Origin: Streptomyces umbrinus
Lineage (GTDB): Bacteria; Actinomycetota; Actinomycetes; Streptomycetales; Streptomycetaceae
DNA length: 64,000 bases
Direction: 5' to 3'
Assembly (NCBI RefSeq): GCF_030817415.1
Contig: NZ_JAUSZI010000002.1
Location: forward strand, 5,828,001 to 5,892,000
The translations under genes and the position numbers were made by a program. Positions 1 to 7,949 of this stretch are shown piece after piece. The notes beneath the pieces were generated by a model. The model worked only from the letters and a program-made list of their open reading frames with translations, searched no databases and was not told where the DNA came from. How positions within the stretch are numbered: position 1 is the stretch's first letter; each line of letters starts with the position of its first letter.

Positions 1-2
1 CC

Positions 3-164
3 CCGCTCGACAGCCACGACCTGGCCGCACTGCAGAAGCACCGGGCGGCGATCACCGACGAGCCAGTGCCGCTCGTGGCAGTTTCCCGAAACGGAACCAG
101 CTGTGCTGGGCTTCATGCGGCGTACGGTCCCGACGAACTGCTCAGCGCCTGGCGCAGAGCATGA
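3..164 (+). CDS. C-terminal fragment of an unknown protein
   Basis: An open frame enters from the left edge and stops with TGA at 162-164. It encodes the last 53 residues of a protein (…VPLVAVSRNGTSCAGLHAAYGPDELLSAWRRA). Amino-acid composition and GC-rich third positions look coding. I do not recognise the family; it does not resemble the C-terminus of a tyrosine integrase. It lies just inside the tRNA-Ser attachment remnant, so it is probably the last gene of an integrated element that extends to the left. Confidence 0.5.
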   Translation, partial: PLDSHDLAALQKHRAAITDEPVPLVAVSRNGTSCAGLHAAYGPDELLSAWRRA

Positions 165-298
165 GCAGCGGCTGAGATGCCCTGGTTGCAGTTCTGGTTG
201 CGTTCACCTGCGTACGGCACTGTCCAGAAGTCCCGACCACCCCCACTCCATCGCAGGTCAGAACGCTCCCGTACACCCCGGAACCCCCCAGACGAACA

Positions 299-355
299 TT
301 TGGAAAGCGTGTTGGGGGCAACCCCTCACGAGTTCGCATCTCGTATCCTCCGCCA
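299..355 (+). other. attachment-site remnant: 3' part of tRNA-Ser(GGA)
   Basis: From the anticodon loop (TTGGAAA, anticodon GGA) to the CCA end this matches the 3' portion of a bacterial tRNA-Ser: right half of the anticodon stem, long variable arm (GTTGGGGGCAACCCC), T arm ACGAG-loop-CTCGT, acceptor strand ATCCTCC, discriminator G and CCA. The 5' half is absent; the bases left of 299 do not pair with it. The T loop reads TTCGCAT, so the conserved A58 is replaced, and the piece cannot be a working tRNA. This is the usual footprint of an element that integrated into a tRNA-Ser gene; the element and the intact tRNA should lie to the left. Confidence 0.8.
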
Positions 356-379
356 GTGCCTCACCGGGCACTAACGTCG

Positions 380-407
380 AAGGGCCCCACCTCGCGGTGG
401 GGCCCTT
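380..407. terminator. intrinsic terminator behind the tRNA-Ser remnant
   Basis: Perfect 12-bp stem AAGGGCCCCACC / GGTGGGGCCCTT with a 4-base loop. It sits just after the tRNA-Ser 3' end and was probably the original terminator of that tRNA gene. Nearly the same hairpin follows the hydrolase gene at 2425-2453 and the tRNA-Ser at 24145-24172. Confidence 0.75.
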
Positions 408-474
408 CGTCGTTGTGTCCTTCGTCGTTGTGTCCTTCGTCGTTGTGTCCTTCGTCGTTGTGCCCTTCGTCGTT
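406..474 (+). repeat. 15-bp tandem repeat, about 4.6 copies
   Basis: TTCGTCGTTGTGTCC is repeated head to tail at 406, 421, 436 and 451 (the last with TGCCC), followed by a partial unit. It grows directly out of the terminator's trailing TTCGTCG and ends just before the ribosome binding site of the next gene. It has no spacers and is not CRISPR-like. Confidence 0.9.
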
Positions 475-495
475 TTCCGTCTCAGGAGCGATCGG

Positions 496-1116
496 ATGAG
501 CGAACAGCGGACTGTGGACTTCTGGTTCGACCCCGTCTGCCCGTACACGTGGATCACCTCACGGTGGATGGTGGAGGTCACCAAGGTGCGGCCGGTGGCC
601 GTCCGCTGGCGGGTGATGAGTCTGTCGGTGCTCAACGAGCACCGGGACGACAACCCCGAGGGCGAGTGGGGCGACTACATGTGGGCCCCGGTGCGCGTGT
701 GTGCCGCCGTGGAGGAGCAGTTCGGTCAGCGGGCGCTCGGCGACCTCTTCACCGCGATGGGCACCCGATTTCATATCCGGGGCGACTGGGGGAACCTCCC
801 GGCGGCCCTTGCCGATGCCGGGCTGCCGGAGGGGATCGCCGAGGTCGCCGAGTCCACCGCGTACGACGAGGCGATCCGGTCCTCGCACGCGCAGGCCGTC
901 GCCCTAGCCGGCGACGACATCGGCACCCCGGTGCTGTCGGTCGCCGGGCCCGGTGGCGAACGGGTCGGCTTCTTCGGTCCCGTCGTCTCCCCCGCGCCCA
1001 CCGGGGAGACGGCCGGACGGCTGTGGGACGGCTTTCTGCTGCTGGCCGCTGTTCCGGGCTTCTACGAGGTCAAGCGGACCCGTACCGAAGAGCCTCGGTT
1101 CGACATGGGTGACTGA
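496..1116 (+). CDS. DsbA-family protein, mycothiol-dependent nitroreductase-like
   Basis: A 206-residue protein starting at ATG 496, chosen because AGGAG lies 8 bases upstream. It has a thioredoxin-fold DsbA architecture: an N-terminal strand leading into VDFWFDPVCPYTW, with the redox site C15-P-Y-T at the start of helix 1, a helical insertion, and the cis-proline region GTPVLSV near residue 138. The family includes mycobacterial Rv2466c, which uses mycothiol and has CPWC; here the second cysteine is replaced by Thr, so a monothiol mechanism is likely. There is no signal peptide, so it should act in the cytoplasm. Longer upstream starts run through the tandem repeat and are unlikely. Confidence 0.85.
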   Translation: MSEQRTVDFWFDPVCPYTWITSRWMVEVTKVRPVAVRWRVMSLSVLNEHRDDNPEGEWGDYMWAPVRVCAAVEEQFGQRALGDLFTAMGTRFHIRGDWGNLPAALADAGLPEGIAEVAESTAYDEAIRSSHAQAVALAGDDIGTPVLSVAGPGGERVGFFGPVVSPAPTGETAGRLWDGFLLLAAVPGFYEVKRTRTEEPRFDMGD

Positions 1117-1382
1117 CACGGGCGGCTGACGTGGGCGACCGACACGGCGCATCCGGCGGGGGCTCGCGCGCATTGGCCGGCGCCGGCCGAGAGGCCGGGG
1201 CGTAACCGTTGTCCCCCTGGAGAGCTACGCGTGAGTGAGCCCTGGGGGGTGACGATCCTGGGCCGCCTGATCCGTAGCGTCTGAGTTGTCGCCGACGGAC
1301 TCCGGCCGACCGGCTCGTTCCCAGCCCTTTGTCCTCTCCTCGTCTTCTCCCCGTCTTCCCCTTGTCTTTTTTGGAGGTCCTC

Positions 1383-2324
1383 GTGAACCGCATGCTCAAG
1401 ACCACTGCCGTGGCCGCGACGTTCTGTGCCGTGGCCGGTGCGGGCATCGTCGGTTTCGGGGAGGCCACCGCCCAGGCGGCTCAGGCACAGACGAAGGTGC
1501 AGGTCCGGGTGCAGACGCAATCGACTTCCATCACGACCGCGCGGCACGGGCACGGGGACTCGTTCTCGGGGACCAAGAAGATCCGTGTCGGCAGCTACTC
1601 GGTCAACGTCTCGTGCTCCGGCCGCTCGGTGGACCGTAAGCCGGTGGTCGTCCTGATGGCCGGAGGGGGCGACGGGCTGGACACGATGGCCGGCCTGCAG
1701 AAGACCCTGAGCAAGAAGGCCCGGGTCTGCTCCTACGACCGGCTCGGCGAGGGCGAGAGCGACCAGCCGAACGGCACGCAGACCATCAACGACAGCTCCA
1801 GGATCCTGACGGGCGTGCTCGACCGGGTCGCCGGTGACCGCCCGGTCGTGCTGGCCGGCCACTCGCTGGGCGGACTGATCGCCGCCCGTTACGCCCCCGA
1901 CCACCGGGACAGGGTCAAGGGCCTGGTCCTGATGGACGCCACGATCCCGGCCCTCACGGCGGGCGTCTCGAAGGCGATCCCCGAGTCGGCCACCGGCATG
2001 GCGGCCGAACTGCGTGACCAGACCATCGCGGTGAACGAGGGCCAGAACCCGGAGAAGTTCATCATCGCCGACGCGAAGGTCCGCTCCGCGGGGAACATCC
2101 CGGTGCAGATCATCAGGCACGAGTCCCAGTACGCCGAGGTCCCCGACTACGGGCCCGCCCTGGAAGCGATGTGGGCCGAGGGTCAGGAGGAGTGGCGTGC
2201 GCTCTCCGGCCGCAGCCGGATAGGCGTCGCCGCCGGAAGCGGCCACTACATACACGTCGACCGTCCCGACATCGCCGTCAAGGCCATCCAGCGAGTCACC
2301 GCACAGGCCACGGCCCGCTCGTAG
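1383..2324 (+). CDS. secreted alpha/beta hydrolase
   Basis: A 313-residue protein. The GTG at 1383 was chosen over upstream in-frame codons because TTGGAGGTCC precedes it at RBS distance and because it gives a clean signal peptide (KTTAVAATFCAVAGAGIVGFGEATAQA). The mature part is an alpha/beta-hydrolase fold: oxyanion-region VVLMAGGGDGL, cap start CSYDRLGEGES, nucleophile elbow GHSLGG in VVLAGHSLGGLIAARY, a likely acid in VLMDAT, and a late His in GSGHYIHVDRPD. The substrate cannot be told from sequence. It appears to be a single-gene unit closed by the hairpin at 2425-2453. Confidence 0.85.
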   Translation: MNRMLKTTAVAATFCAVAGAGIVGFGEATAQAAQAQTKVQVRVQTQSTSITTARHGHGDSFSGTKKIRVGSYSVNVSCSGRSVDRKPVVVLMAGGGDGLDTMAGLQKTLSKKARVCSYDRLGEGESDQPNGTQTINDSSRILTGVLDRVAGDRPVVLAGHSLGGLIAARYAPDHRDRVKGLVLMDATIPALTAGVSKAIPESATGMAAELRDQTIAVNEGQNPEKFIIADAKVRSAGNIPVQIIRHESQYAEVPDYGPALEAMWAEGQEEWRALSGRSRIGVAAGSGHYIHVDRPDIAVKAIQRVTAQATARS

Positions 2325-2424
2325 TCGCCGAGGAACTCCGGCCCGGACACTGCCAGTTCCCCCTTTCTCCCGTGCTCGTGTCCTCCACTCGTCTTCCGCT
2401 CGTGCCTCGCCGGGCACGATGTCG

Positions 2425-2453
2425 AAGGGCCCACCGCGAACGGTGGGGCCCTT
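2425..2453. terminator. bidirectional hairpin terminator between convergent genes
   Basis: AAGGGCCCACCG / CGGTGGGGCCCTT with a short loop, located between the hydrolase (+) and the ABC permease (-). Confidence 0.75.
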
Positions 2454-2462
2454 CGGCGGCGG

Positions 2463-3254
2463 TTACTTCGGGTCGCTGTTGAACTTCGCGGTCGACCAGA
2501 AGTAGCCCAGTGCGGTCAGCGCCAGGGACCAGGCGAGGGCGAGCCATCCGTTGTGGCCGATCTCGGTGCCGAGCAGCAGCCCGCGCAGGGTCTCGATGGC
2601 CGGCGTGAACGGCTGGTACTCGGCGATCGGCTGGAACCAGCCCGGCATCGCGTCGACCGGGACGAAGGCGCTGGAGATGAACGGCAGGAAGATGAGCGGC
2701 ATCGCGTTGTTGCTCGCGGCCTCGGGGTTCGGGCTGATCAGGCCCATGCCGACCGCGATCCAGGTGAGCGCCAGGGCGAAGAGCACGAGCAGTCCGAACG
2801 CCGCCAGCCACTCCAAGACTGTCGCATCCGTGGACCGGAAGCCGATGGCCACCGCGACCGCCCCAACGAGGACCACGCTCATCACGCACTGCAGGACGCT
2901 GCCGACGACGTGTCCGACGAGCACCGACGGGCGGTGGATCGCCATCGTGCGGAAGCGGGCGATGATGCCCTCGGTCATATCCATGGAGACGGACACCGCG
3001 GTACCGATCGTGGTGCCGCCGATGGTCATCAGCAGCAGGCCCGGCACGAGATAGGCGATGTAGTCGGAGCGGTCCGCGCCGCCGCCACCGATGCCGGCGC
3101 TCATCACGTCGCCGAAGATGTAGACGAAGAGCAACAGCAGCACGACCGGGGTGAGCAGCAGGTTCAGGGTGAGGGACGGGTAGCGCCGCACGTGCAGGAG
3201 GTTGCGGCGCAGCATCGTGGACGAGTCGCGCACGGCGAGGGCGAGGGAGCTCAT
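2463..3254 (-). CDS. ABC-2 type transporter permease (DrrB-like)
   Basis: A 263-residue membrane protein with the ABC-2 permease pattern: a short cytoplasmic N-terminus, then about six hydrophobic segments (for example LLLTPVVLLLLFVYIFG, LLMTIGGTTIGTAVSV, CVMSVVLVGAVAVAIGF, LLVLFALALTWIAVGMGLI) and the family signature around residues 190-235, which includes LPLIFLP-like, PVDAMPGW and PFTPAIETLRG stretches. The ATG at 3254 overlaps the TGA of the ATPase gene (ATGA), indicating translational coupling. Together the two form a drug-efflux type exporter of the daunorubicin-resistance class; the substrate is unknown. Longer upstream starts would read through the ATPase gene in another frame. Confidence 0.9.
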   Translation of the reverse strand: MSSLALAVRDSSTMLRRNLLHVRRYPSLTLNLLLTPVVLLLLFVYIFGDVMSAGIGGGGADRSDYIAYLVPGLLLMTIGGTTIGTAVSVSMDMTEGIIARFRTMAIHRPSVLVGHVVGSVLQCVMSVVLVGAVAVAIGFRSTDATVLEWLAAFGLLVLFALALTWIAVGMGLISPNPEAASNNAMPLIFLPFISSAFVPVDAMPGWFQPIAEYQPFTPAIETLRGLLLGTEIGHNGWLALAWSLALTALGYFWSTAKFNSDPK

Positions 3255-4315
3255 CGGGCATCCTCCTTGGGCTGGTTGAGCTGAGTGGGCTGGCTGGGCT
3301 GGCTGGGGATGTTGGCCGGGCCGGTCAGGGCGAAGAACACGTCGTCGAGGTCGGGGGTGTGCACGGTGAGTTCGTCGGCTTCGATGCCGGCCGCGTCCAG
3401 CCAGTCGAGGATGGAGCGCAGTTCGCGCTGGCTGCCGTCGCTGGGGATCTGGAGGGAGAGTGCCTCGTCGATGGGGGTCCCCCCGCTCGAGCGAAGCCGA
3501 GAGTGGGGGAGGGTCGCCTCGCGCAGGGCGTCGGCGGCCGTCTGGTACGCGGCCGGGTCGTCGAAGCGCAGGCGTACGTGTCCGCCGGGGATCAGGCGCT
3601 TGAGTTCGTCGGCGGTACCCTCGGCGGCGATCTTGCCGTCGTTGAGGACCGCGATGCGGTCGGCGAGTTCGTCGGCCTCCTCCAGGTACTGGGTGGTGAG
3701 GAAGACGGTCACGCCGCCCGTGACCAGTTCGCGGATGATCTGCCACATGTTGTGGCGGGAGCGGGGGTCGAGGCCGGTGGTCGGTTCGTCGAGGAAGATG
3801 ATCCGCGGGTTGCCGACCAGGGTCATCGCGATGTCCAGGCGGCGCTTCATACCCCCGGAGTAGGTCGAGGCGGGCTTCTTCGCCGCCTCCACCAGGTCGA
3901 AGCGCTCCAGGAGTTCGGCGGTGACCCGCCTCCCCTCGCTGCGCGAGAGATGGTGCAGGTCCGCCATGAGGAGCATGTTCTCCTCGCCGGTGATCAGACC
4001 GTCCACGGCGGAGAACTGACCGGTGACACCGATCGCGGCCCGCACCCCGTCCGGTGACGTGGTGACGTCGTGGCCCGCGACCTGGGCCTGACCGCCGTCG
4101 GCGGAGATGAGGGTGGACAGGATTTTCACGGCGGTGGTCTTGCCGGCGCCGTTCGGGCCGAGCAGGGCGAAGACGGACCCGGCCGGGATGTGCAGATCGA
4201 TGCCGTCGAGGACGGTCTTGTCGCCGAACGACTTGCGCAGACCGACGGTGGACACGGCGGCCGGCGATGCGTGGCCGTCACGCTGATTGGACGTGGGCAT
4301 GACAGATGAAGGCAT
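3251..4315 (-). CDS. ABC transporter ATP-binding protein (DrrA-like)
   Basis: A 354-residue ATPase. Walker A GPNGAGKT is at residues 53-60, followed by the signature YSGGMKRRLDIA and Walker B IIFLDEPTTGLD. The C-terminal region is of the DrrA kind. Start ATG 4315 has GGGAGG upstream. In the C-terminal part the peptide PHSRLRSSGGTP is encoded by a dispersed Streptomyces repeat inserted in frame (about 3473-3511), an apparent extra loop. It is the third gene of an RHH - DUF4097 - ATPase - permease operon. Confidence 0.92.
   Translation of the reverse strand: MPSSVMPTSNQRDGHASPAAVSTVGLRKSFGDKTVLDGIDLHIPAGSVFALLGPNGAGKTTAVKILSTLISADGGQAQVAGHDVTTSPDGVRAAIGVTGQFSAVDGLITGEENMLLMADLHHLSRSEGRRVTAELLERFDLVEAAKKPASTYSGGMKRRLDIAMTLVGNPRIIFLDEPTTGLDPRSRHNMWQIIRELVTGGVTVFLTTQYLEEADELADRIAVLNDGKIAAEGTADELKRLIPGGHVRLRFDDPAAYQTAADALREATLPHSRLRSSGGTPIDEALSLQIPSDGSQRELRSILDWLDAAGIEADELTVHTPDLDDVFFALTGPANIPSQPSQPTQLNQPKEDAR
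3473..3511. repeat. dispersed palindromic repeat inserted in frame in the ATPase gene
   Basis: An imperfect palindrome with outer arms TGGGGGTCCCCC / GTGGGGGA and core GCTCGAGCGAAGCCGAGAG. A diverged copy, in the same orientation relative to transcription, lies in the MFS gene at 29378-29422, again in frame. The outer arm also recurs at about 22883-22896. Confidence 0.75.
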
Positions 4316-4417
4316 GGAGCCCTCCCGTTAGAAGGCTGAAGGGGTTGGGACATCGGAGGAGATGAGGCTGGTGCGGGGCCGGGCAGGGCGGGGCGGGTCC
4401 CGGCGAGGCGAGGGTGC

Positions 4418-5260
4418 TCAGGCCTTGGCGCGGAGGACGTCGATGTTTCCCCAGTTGGACCGTGCGCGGACCTTGACGGTCTCCTCGGTCTGGTCCGGGG
4501 CCTCGGACGCGGCGAGCGTGTTGCGTACGTGCCCGCGGTTGGAGCTGACGTCGAGCCAGGCGGCGGTGCCCTCGCGGATACCGACCTCGATGGCGCCGTT
4601 GGAGGTCTCCAACTGGACGTTGCCGCGGGTGACTTCGGCGACGCGAAGGGAGCCGTTGGTCGTGGTGCCGACGACCGAGGCCTCGGCGCGCGCGATGTCG
4701 ATCGCGCCGTTGGCGCCACTCATCCGCAGCTCGCCGGTCACGGCGCCGACGGTCGTGCTGCCGTGCGAGTTCTTCAGGACGGCGGGGCCGTCGACAACGC
4801 CGACGCGCACGTTGCCGGTGCTGGTGGTGATCTCGGCCATGCCTTCGACCCGGTCGACGGTGCTGGAGCCGTGCGAGACCTTCAGCTGCAGCGGGCCCGT
4901 GGTGTCGAGGCGGACGTCACCCGCCGAGATCTTCACACGGACCTCGCCGAGCCGGCCCTCGCCGATCATCTGGGTCCCGGCGCCGGTCATGTCGACGTTC
5001 GAGCCCGTGGGCAGTTCCACGGACACGTCGACGGTGCCGCCGCGCCCGAGCAGGTTGGCTTTGGGCGTGGTGACGGTCAGGGTGCCGCTCGCGTAGGAGA
5101 CCTCGGTCTGGTCGGCCGTCCGTACGTCCAGGTCCTTCTTCGGGTCACGGGGCCGCACGTCGACGACGGTGTCGAGGCGGTCGCCCGTGGTGAACCGGAT
5201 GGAACCGGCGTACACGTAGGCGGTGGCCGAGATCGGTTCGGGAGTTTCGAAAGAAGGCAT
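4418..5260 (-). CDS. DUF4097-type beta-strand repeat protein
   Basis: A 280-residue protein with short repeated beta-strand units rich in V/T/G and alternating hydrophobics (such as SVELPTGSNVDMTG, GNVRVGVVDGPAVLKNSHGS, STTVGAVTGELRMSGANGAIDI), the pattern of the DUF4097 / adhesin-like beta-helix family. There is no signal peptide or membrane segment, so it is predicted cytoplasmic. The start has AGAGGACGGGACAGCC upstream. It lies 111 bp downstream of the RHH gene and 102 bp upstream of the ABC ATPase gene, all on the minus strand. Its role in the exporter operon is not known. Confidence 0.85.
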   Translation of the reverse strand: MPSFETPEPISATAYVYAGSIRFTTGDRLDTVVDVRPRDPKKDLDVRTADQTEVSYASGTLTVTTPKANLLGRGGTVDVSVELPTGSNVDMTGAGTQMIGEGRLGEVRVKISAGDVRLDTTGPLQLKVSHGSSTVDRVEGMAEITTSTGNVRVGVVDGPAVLKNSHGSTTVGAVTGELRMSGANGAIDIARAEASVVGTTTNGSLRVAEVTRGNVQLETSNGAIEVGIREGTAAWLDVSSNRGHVRNTLAASEAPDQTEETVKVRARSNWGNIDVLRAKA

Positions 5261-5371
5261 GGCTGTCCCGTCCTCTTGAGTCCTTGGGCCGTCCCCGCTG
5301 GTGGGACGTGGTGTGAGTGAAGTGGCGTACGTGAAGTGATGTGAGTGAAGTGGCGGGGGGCGCGGGCGCCG

Positions 5372-5890
5372 TCAGCGCACCCAGCCCGTGATGCTCTGGC
5401 CGATGGTCTGGGTCCTCTCGGTCGTACGCGGCCGGGTGCCGCCGTCGACCGCGGCCGACACCGCGCGCACCAGCCACGCGTTGACCGACAGGCCCTCGCG
5501 GGTCGCGGCCTCCTCCGCGCGGGCCTTGAGGTGGGCCGGCATACGCAGGTTGACGCGGGCGGTGCCGCTCTCGTCGCCGTCGGCCGGGGCCGGGGCCCTT
5601 AGCGGTTCGACGGGCTCGGCCGGCTCCGCGGAGGCGCCGCCGTCGGTGGGCGGCGGTGTCACGACGAAGTCGGGGTCGAGCCCGCGCAGCCGTACGTCGA
5701 CCGAGCCGGGGGCGAGTTCACGGGTGATCTCGTCCGTCGCGGCGGAGAGCACGTTGAGCATGATCAGCCGGGTCGCCGACTCCAGGGGAGCCGTCAGCCT
5801 CTCCGCCAGCTCGCGGGCTTCGTCGCCGCCGGCTTCGGCGGCCACCGCGAGTTCGCGGCGGAGGCTGTCGACATACGGGGTGAGGTCCAT
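5372..5890 (-). CDS. ribbon-helix-helix (HicB/Arc-like) DNA-binding protein
   Basis: A 172-residue protein. Residues 1-75 are helical (MDLTPYVDSLRRELAVAAE…). A Pro/Ala/Glu-rich linker (80-110) joins a C-terminal ribbon-helix-helix domain at 111-149: strand ARVNLRMP, helix A HLKARAEEAATREG, helix B SVNAWLVRAVSAAV. The ATG at 5890 is preferred because further upstream the frame runs into the octamer-rich promoter. It is the first gene of the operon with DUF4097 and the ABC exporter. Two TGGCRCCA octamers lie 11-29 bp upstream of its start and more lie beyond, so autoregulation is likely (inference). Confidence 0.75.
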   Translation of the reverse strand: MDLTPYVDSLRRELAVAAEAGGDEARELAERLTAPLESATRLIMLNVLSAATDEITRELAPGSVDVRLRGLDPDFVVTPPPTDGGASAEPAEPVEPLRAPAPADGDESGTARVNLRMPAHLKARAEEAATREGLSVNAWLVRAVSAAVDGGTRPRTTERTQTIGQSITGWVR

Positions 5891-5900
5891 GACGCCATGA

Positions 5901-6145
5901 TGGCACCACAATGGCGCCACATGCAAGCCCTGAGGTGAAGTCTCGGATTCAGCGATCAACACAATCAGCTTGACCTGCGAAAATAAACTGGCACCTAGCT
6001 GAGCGATTGTGGCACCAAGAGCGCTCACGCACCTTTCATGGCTGGGATTGGCACCGCGCGGCACCGAATGACACCGCCCGGCACCACTCGGTGCCAATCG
6101 GCGCCAATCCGCGCCACCGGTGCCGCCCGGCACCAACCCGCGCCA
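5901..6145. promoter_or_regulatory. phased array of TGGCACCA-like octamers
   Basis: Octamers related to YGGCRCCR occur at 5901, 5912, 5989, 6010, 6049, 6059, 6069, 6079, 6089, 6099, 6109, 6118, 6128 and 6138. From 6049 on they repeat every 10 bp (one 9-bp step), that is once per helical turn. RHH proteins typically bind short operators of this size in such arrays. The array lies between the RHH-exporter operon (-) and the DUF2079 gene (+). The remaining 5891-6402 sequence holds no gene I can support. Confidence 0.65.
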
Positions 6146-6402
6146 CCCGACGCGACTCGACGTCATGTGATGCCATGCGAGGCCATCAGCGAGGCCCGTT
6201 CCTTCGAATCCGGTCTCCTCCACAGCCCCTGAACTGCGGAAACACGGGCCTCCATCGCGTGGGGATCGAGGTCCGTGTCATGCTCTGGTCTCCATTCCTG
6301 TCCCTCGGAAGCCCTGTCCCTCGGAAACCCAGTGCCGACATCGACTACCCGACCGATGACTTCCTGGTTGCCCGGTGCGCCGACGGCTCGTAAGGACCGC
6401 TC

Positions 6403-7949
6403 GTGACCAAGGCTCTTCCCGGCCCGCCGCAGGACGCCCTGGCCGCGCAGACGTCACCGACATCCCCACCGACACGAATACCGGCCCAGACACCGGCACA
6501 GGCACAGGCACAGGCACAGGCCCCGGTACGGACACTCGGGGTCGCGATACCCGGGCCGGTCGCGCTCCCCCCGCGTGACCGGCGCCCCCGCCGAGCCGGC
6601 CGGCCGGGCCGGCTCGACCCGTGTCTCCTCGCGGTCGTCCTCTTCGCCGCCTACACGGCCTCTCCCTCGCCCGCTACCGGAACCTGGCCACCCGTTCCTG
6701 GGACCTCGGCATCTTCGAGCAGGCCGTCCGCGCGTACGCGCACCTCCAGGCGCCCGTCGTCGATCTGAAGGGGCCGGGGGCCAATGTCCTGGGCGACCAC
6801 TTCAGCCCGGTCACCGCTCTCCTCGCCCCCGTCTACCGGGTCTTCCCCTCCCCGCTCACCCTGCTCGTCGCGCAGGCCGCGCTGTTCGCGCTGTCGGCCG
6901 TGCCGGTGACCCGTGCGGCCGCCGGGCTGCTGGGGCGTCCACGCGGGCTCGCGCTCGGCATCGCGTACGGCCTGTCCTGGGGCATCCAGCGTGCCGTCGA
7001 CTTCGACTTCCACGAGATCTGCTTCGCCGTGCCCCTGATCGCCTTCAGTCTGGAGGCGGTCCTGGCCCGGCGGTGGCGCGCGGCGCTGCTCTGGGCGCTG
7101 CCCCTGGTGCTGGTCAAGGAGGACCTCGGAGTGACGGTGGCGGCCATCGCCCTCGTCGTCGCCCTGCGGTGCCGCCGCGACTCCCGGCGCACGACCCTGT
7201 ACGCCCTCGCCGTGGCGGCGCTCGGCATCGCCGCCACCCTGGTCGTACTCGTCTTCGTCATCCCGGCCTTCAACACGACCGGCGGCTACGACTACTGGAC
7301 CAAGGTCGACGGCGGCTCGACCCTCCTCGACGGCACGGGCGACAAACTCCGCACCCTCGCCTGGCTGTTGGTGCCGACCACCGGGCTGCTGGCGCTGCGC
7401 TCCACGCTGTCCGTCGTCGCACTGCCCACGCTCGGGTGGCGGTTCCTCTCCTCCGACGACCACTACTGGGGGACCGACTGGCACTACAGCGCGGTCCTGA
7501 TGCCCGTCGTCGCGCTCGCCCTCGTCGACGCCCTCGCCGGTGCCCGGTACAGCCCGCGGCCCTGGCTGCGTACGTACGCGCATCATCTGCCCGCGGCCGT
7601 CGCCGCGGCCGCGCTGTCGCTCACGACCACGCTCCCGATGGCCGTACTGACCGAGCCCGCCGCCTACCGCAAGCCGGCGCGCGTCACCGCGGTCGAGCGT
7701 CTCCTGGACCGGATCCCGGACGGCGCGACCGTCGAGGCCGACATCCGCCCGAGCAGCCGCCTCACCTCGCGCTGCCGTGTCCTGTGGGTGGGCGACACCC
7801 GCGGGATCACCCCCGACTACATCGCCCTGCAGAACTCCCGCGACCGGATCCGCGACATCGAGGCCCGCGCGCGGCAACTCCACCCCCGCGCCGATTACTC
7901 GCTCGTCGGCACCGTCGAGGGATACGTCGTCCTCAAGCTCGACCCCTGA
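6403..7949 (+). pseudogene. DUF2079 membrane protein, frameshifted near 6660
   Basis: A multi-pass membrane protein of the DUF2079 family. The N-terminus is in one frame (GTG 6403 with AAGGAC upstream; Pro/Ala/Gln-rich leader, then LLAVVLFAAYTA). The rest is in another frame (LSLARYRNLATRSWDLGIFEQAVRAYAHLQAP… to the stop at 7949), including DFDFHEICFAVPL and LVKEDLGVTVA, which are typical of the family. One missing C in ACGGCC|TCTCCCTC at 6659-6661 would join TA to LSLARYRN and give 515 residues. It is either a real frameshift or a sequencing error. The family's function is not established. Confidence 0.8.
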
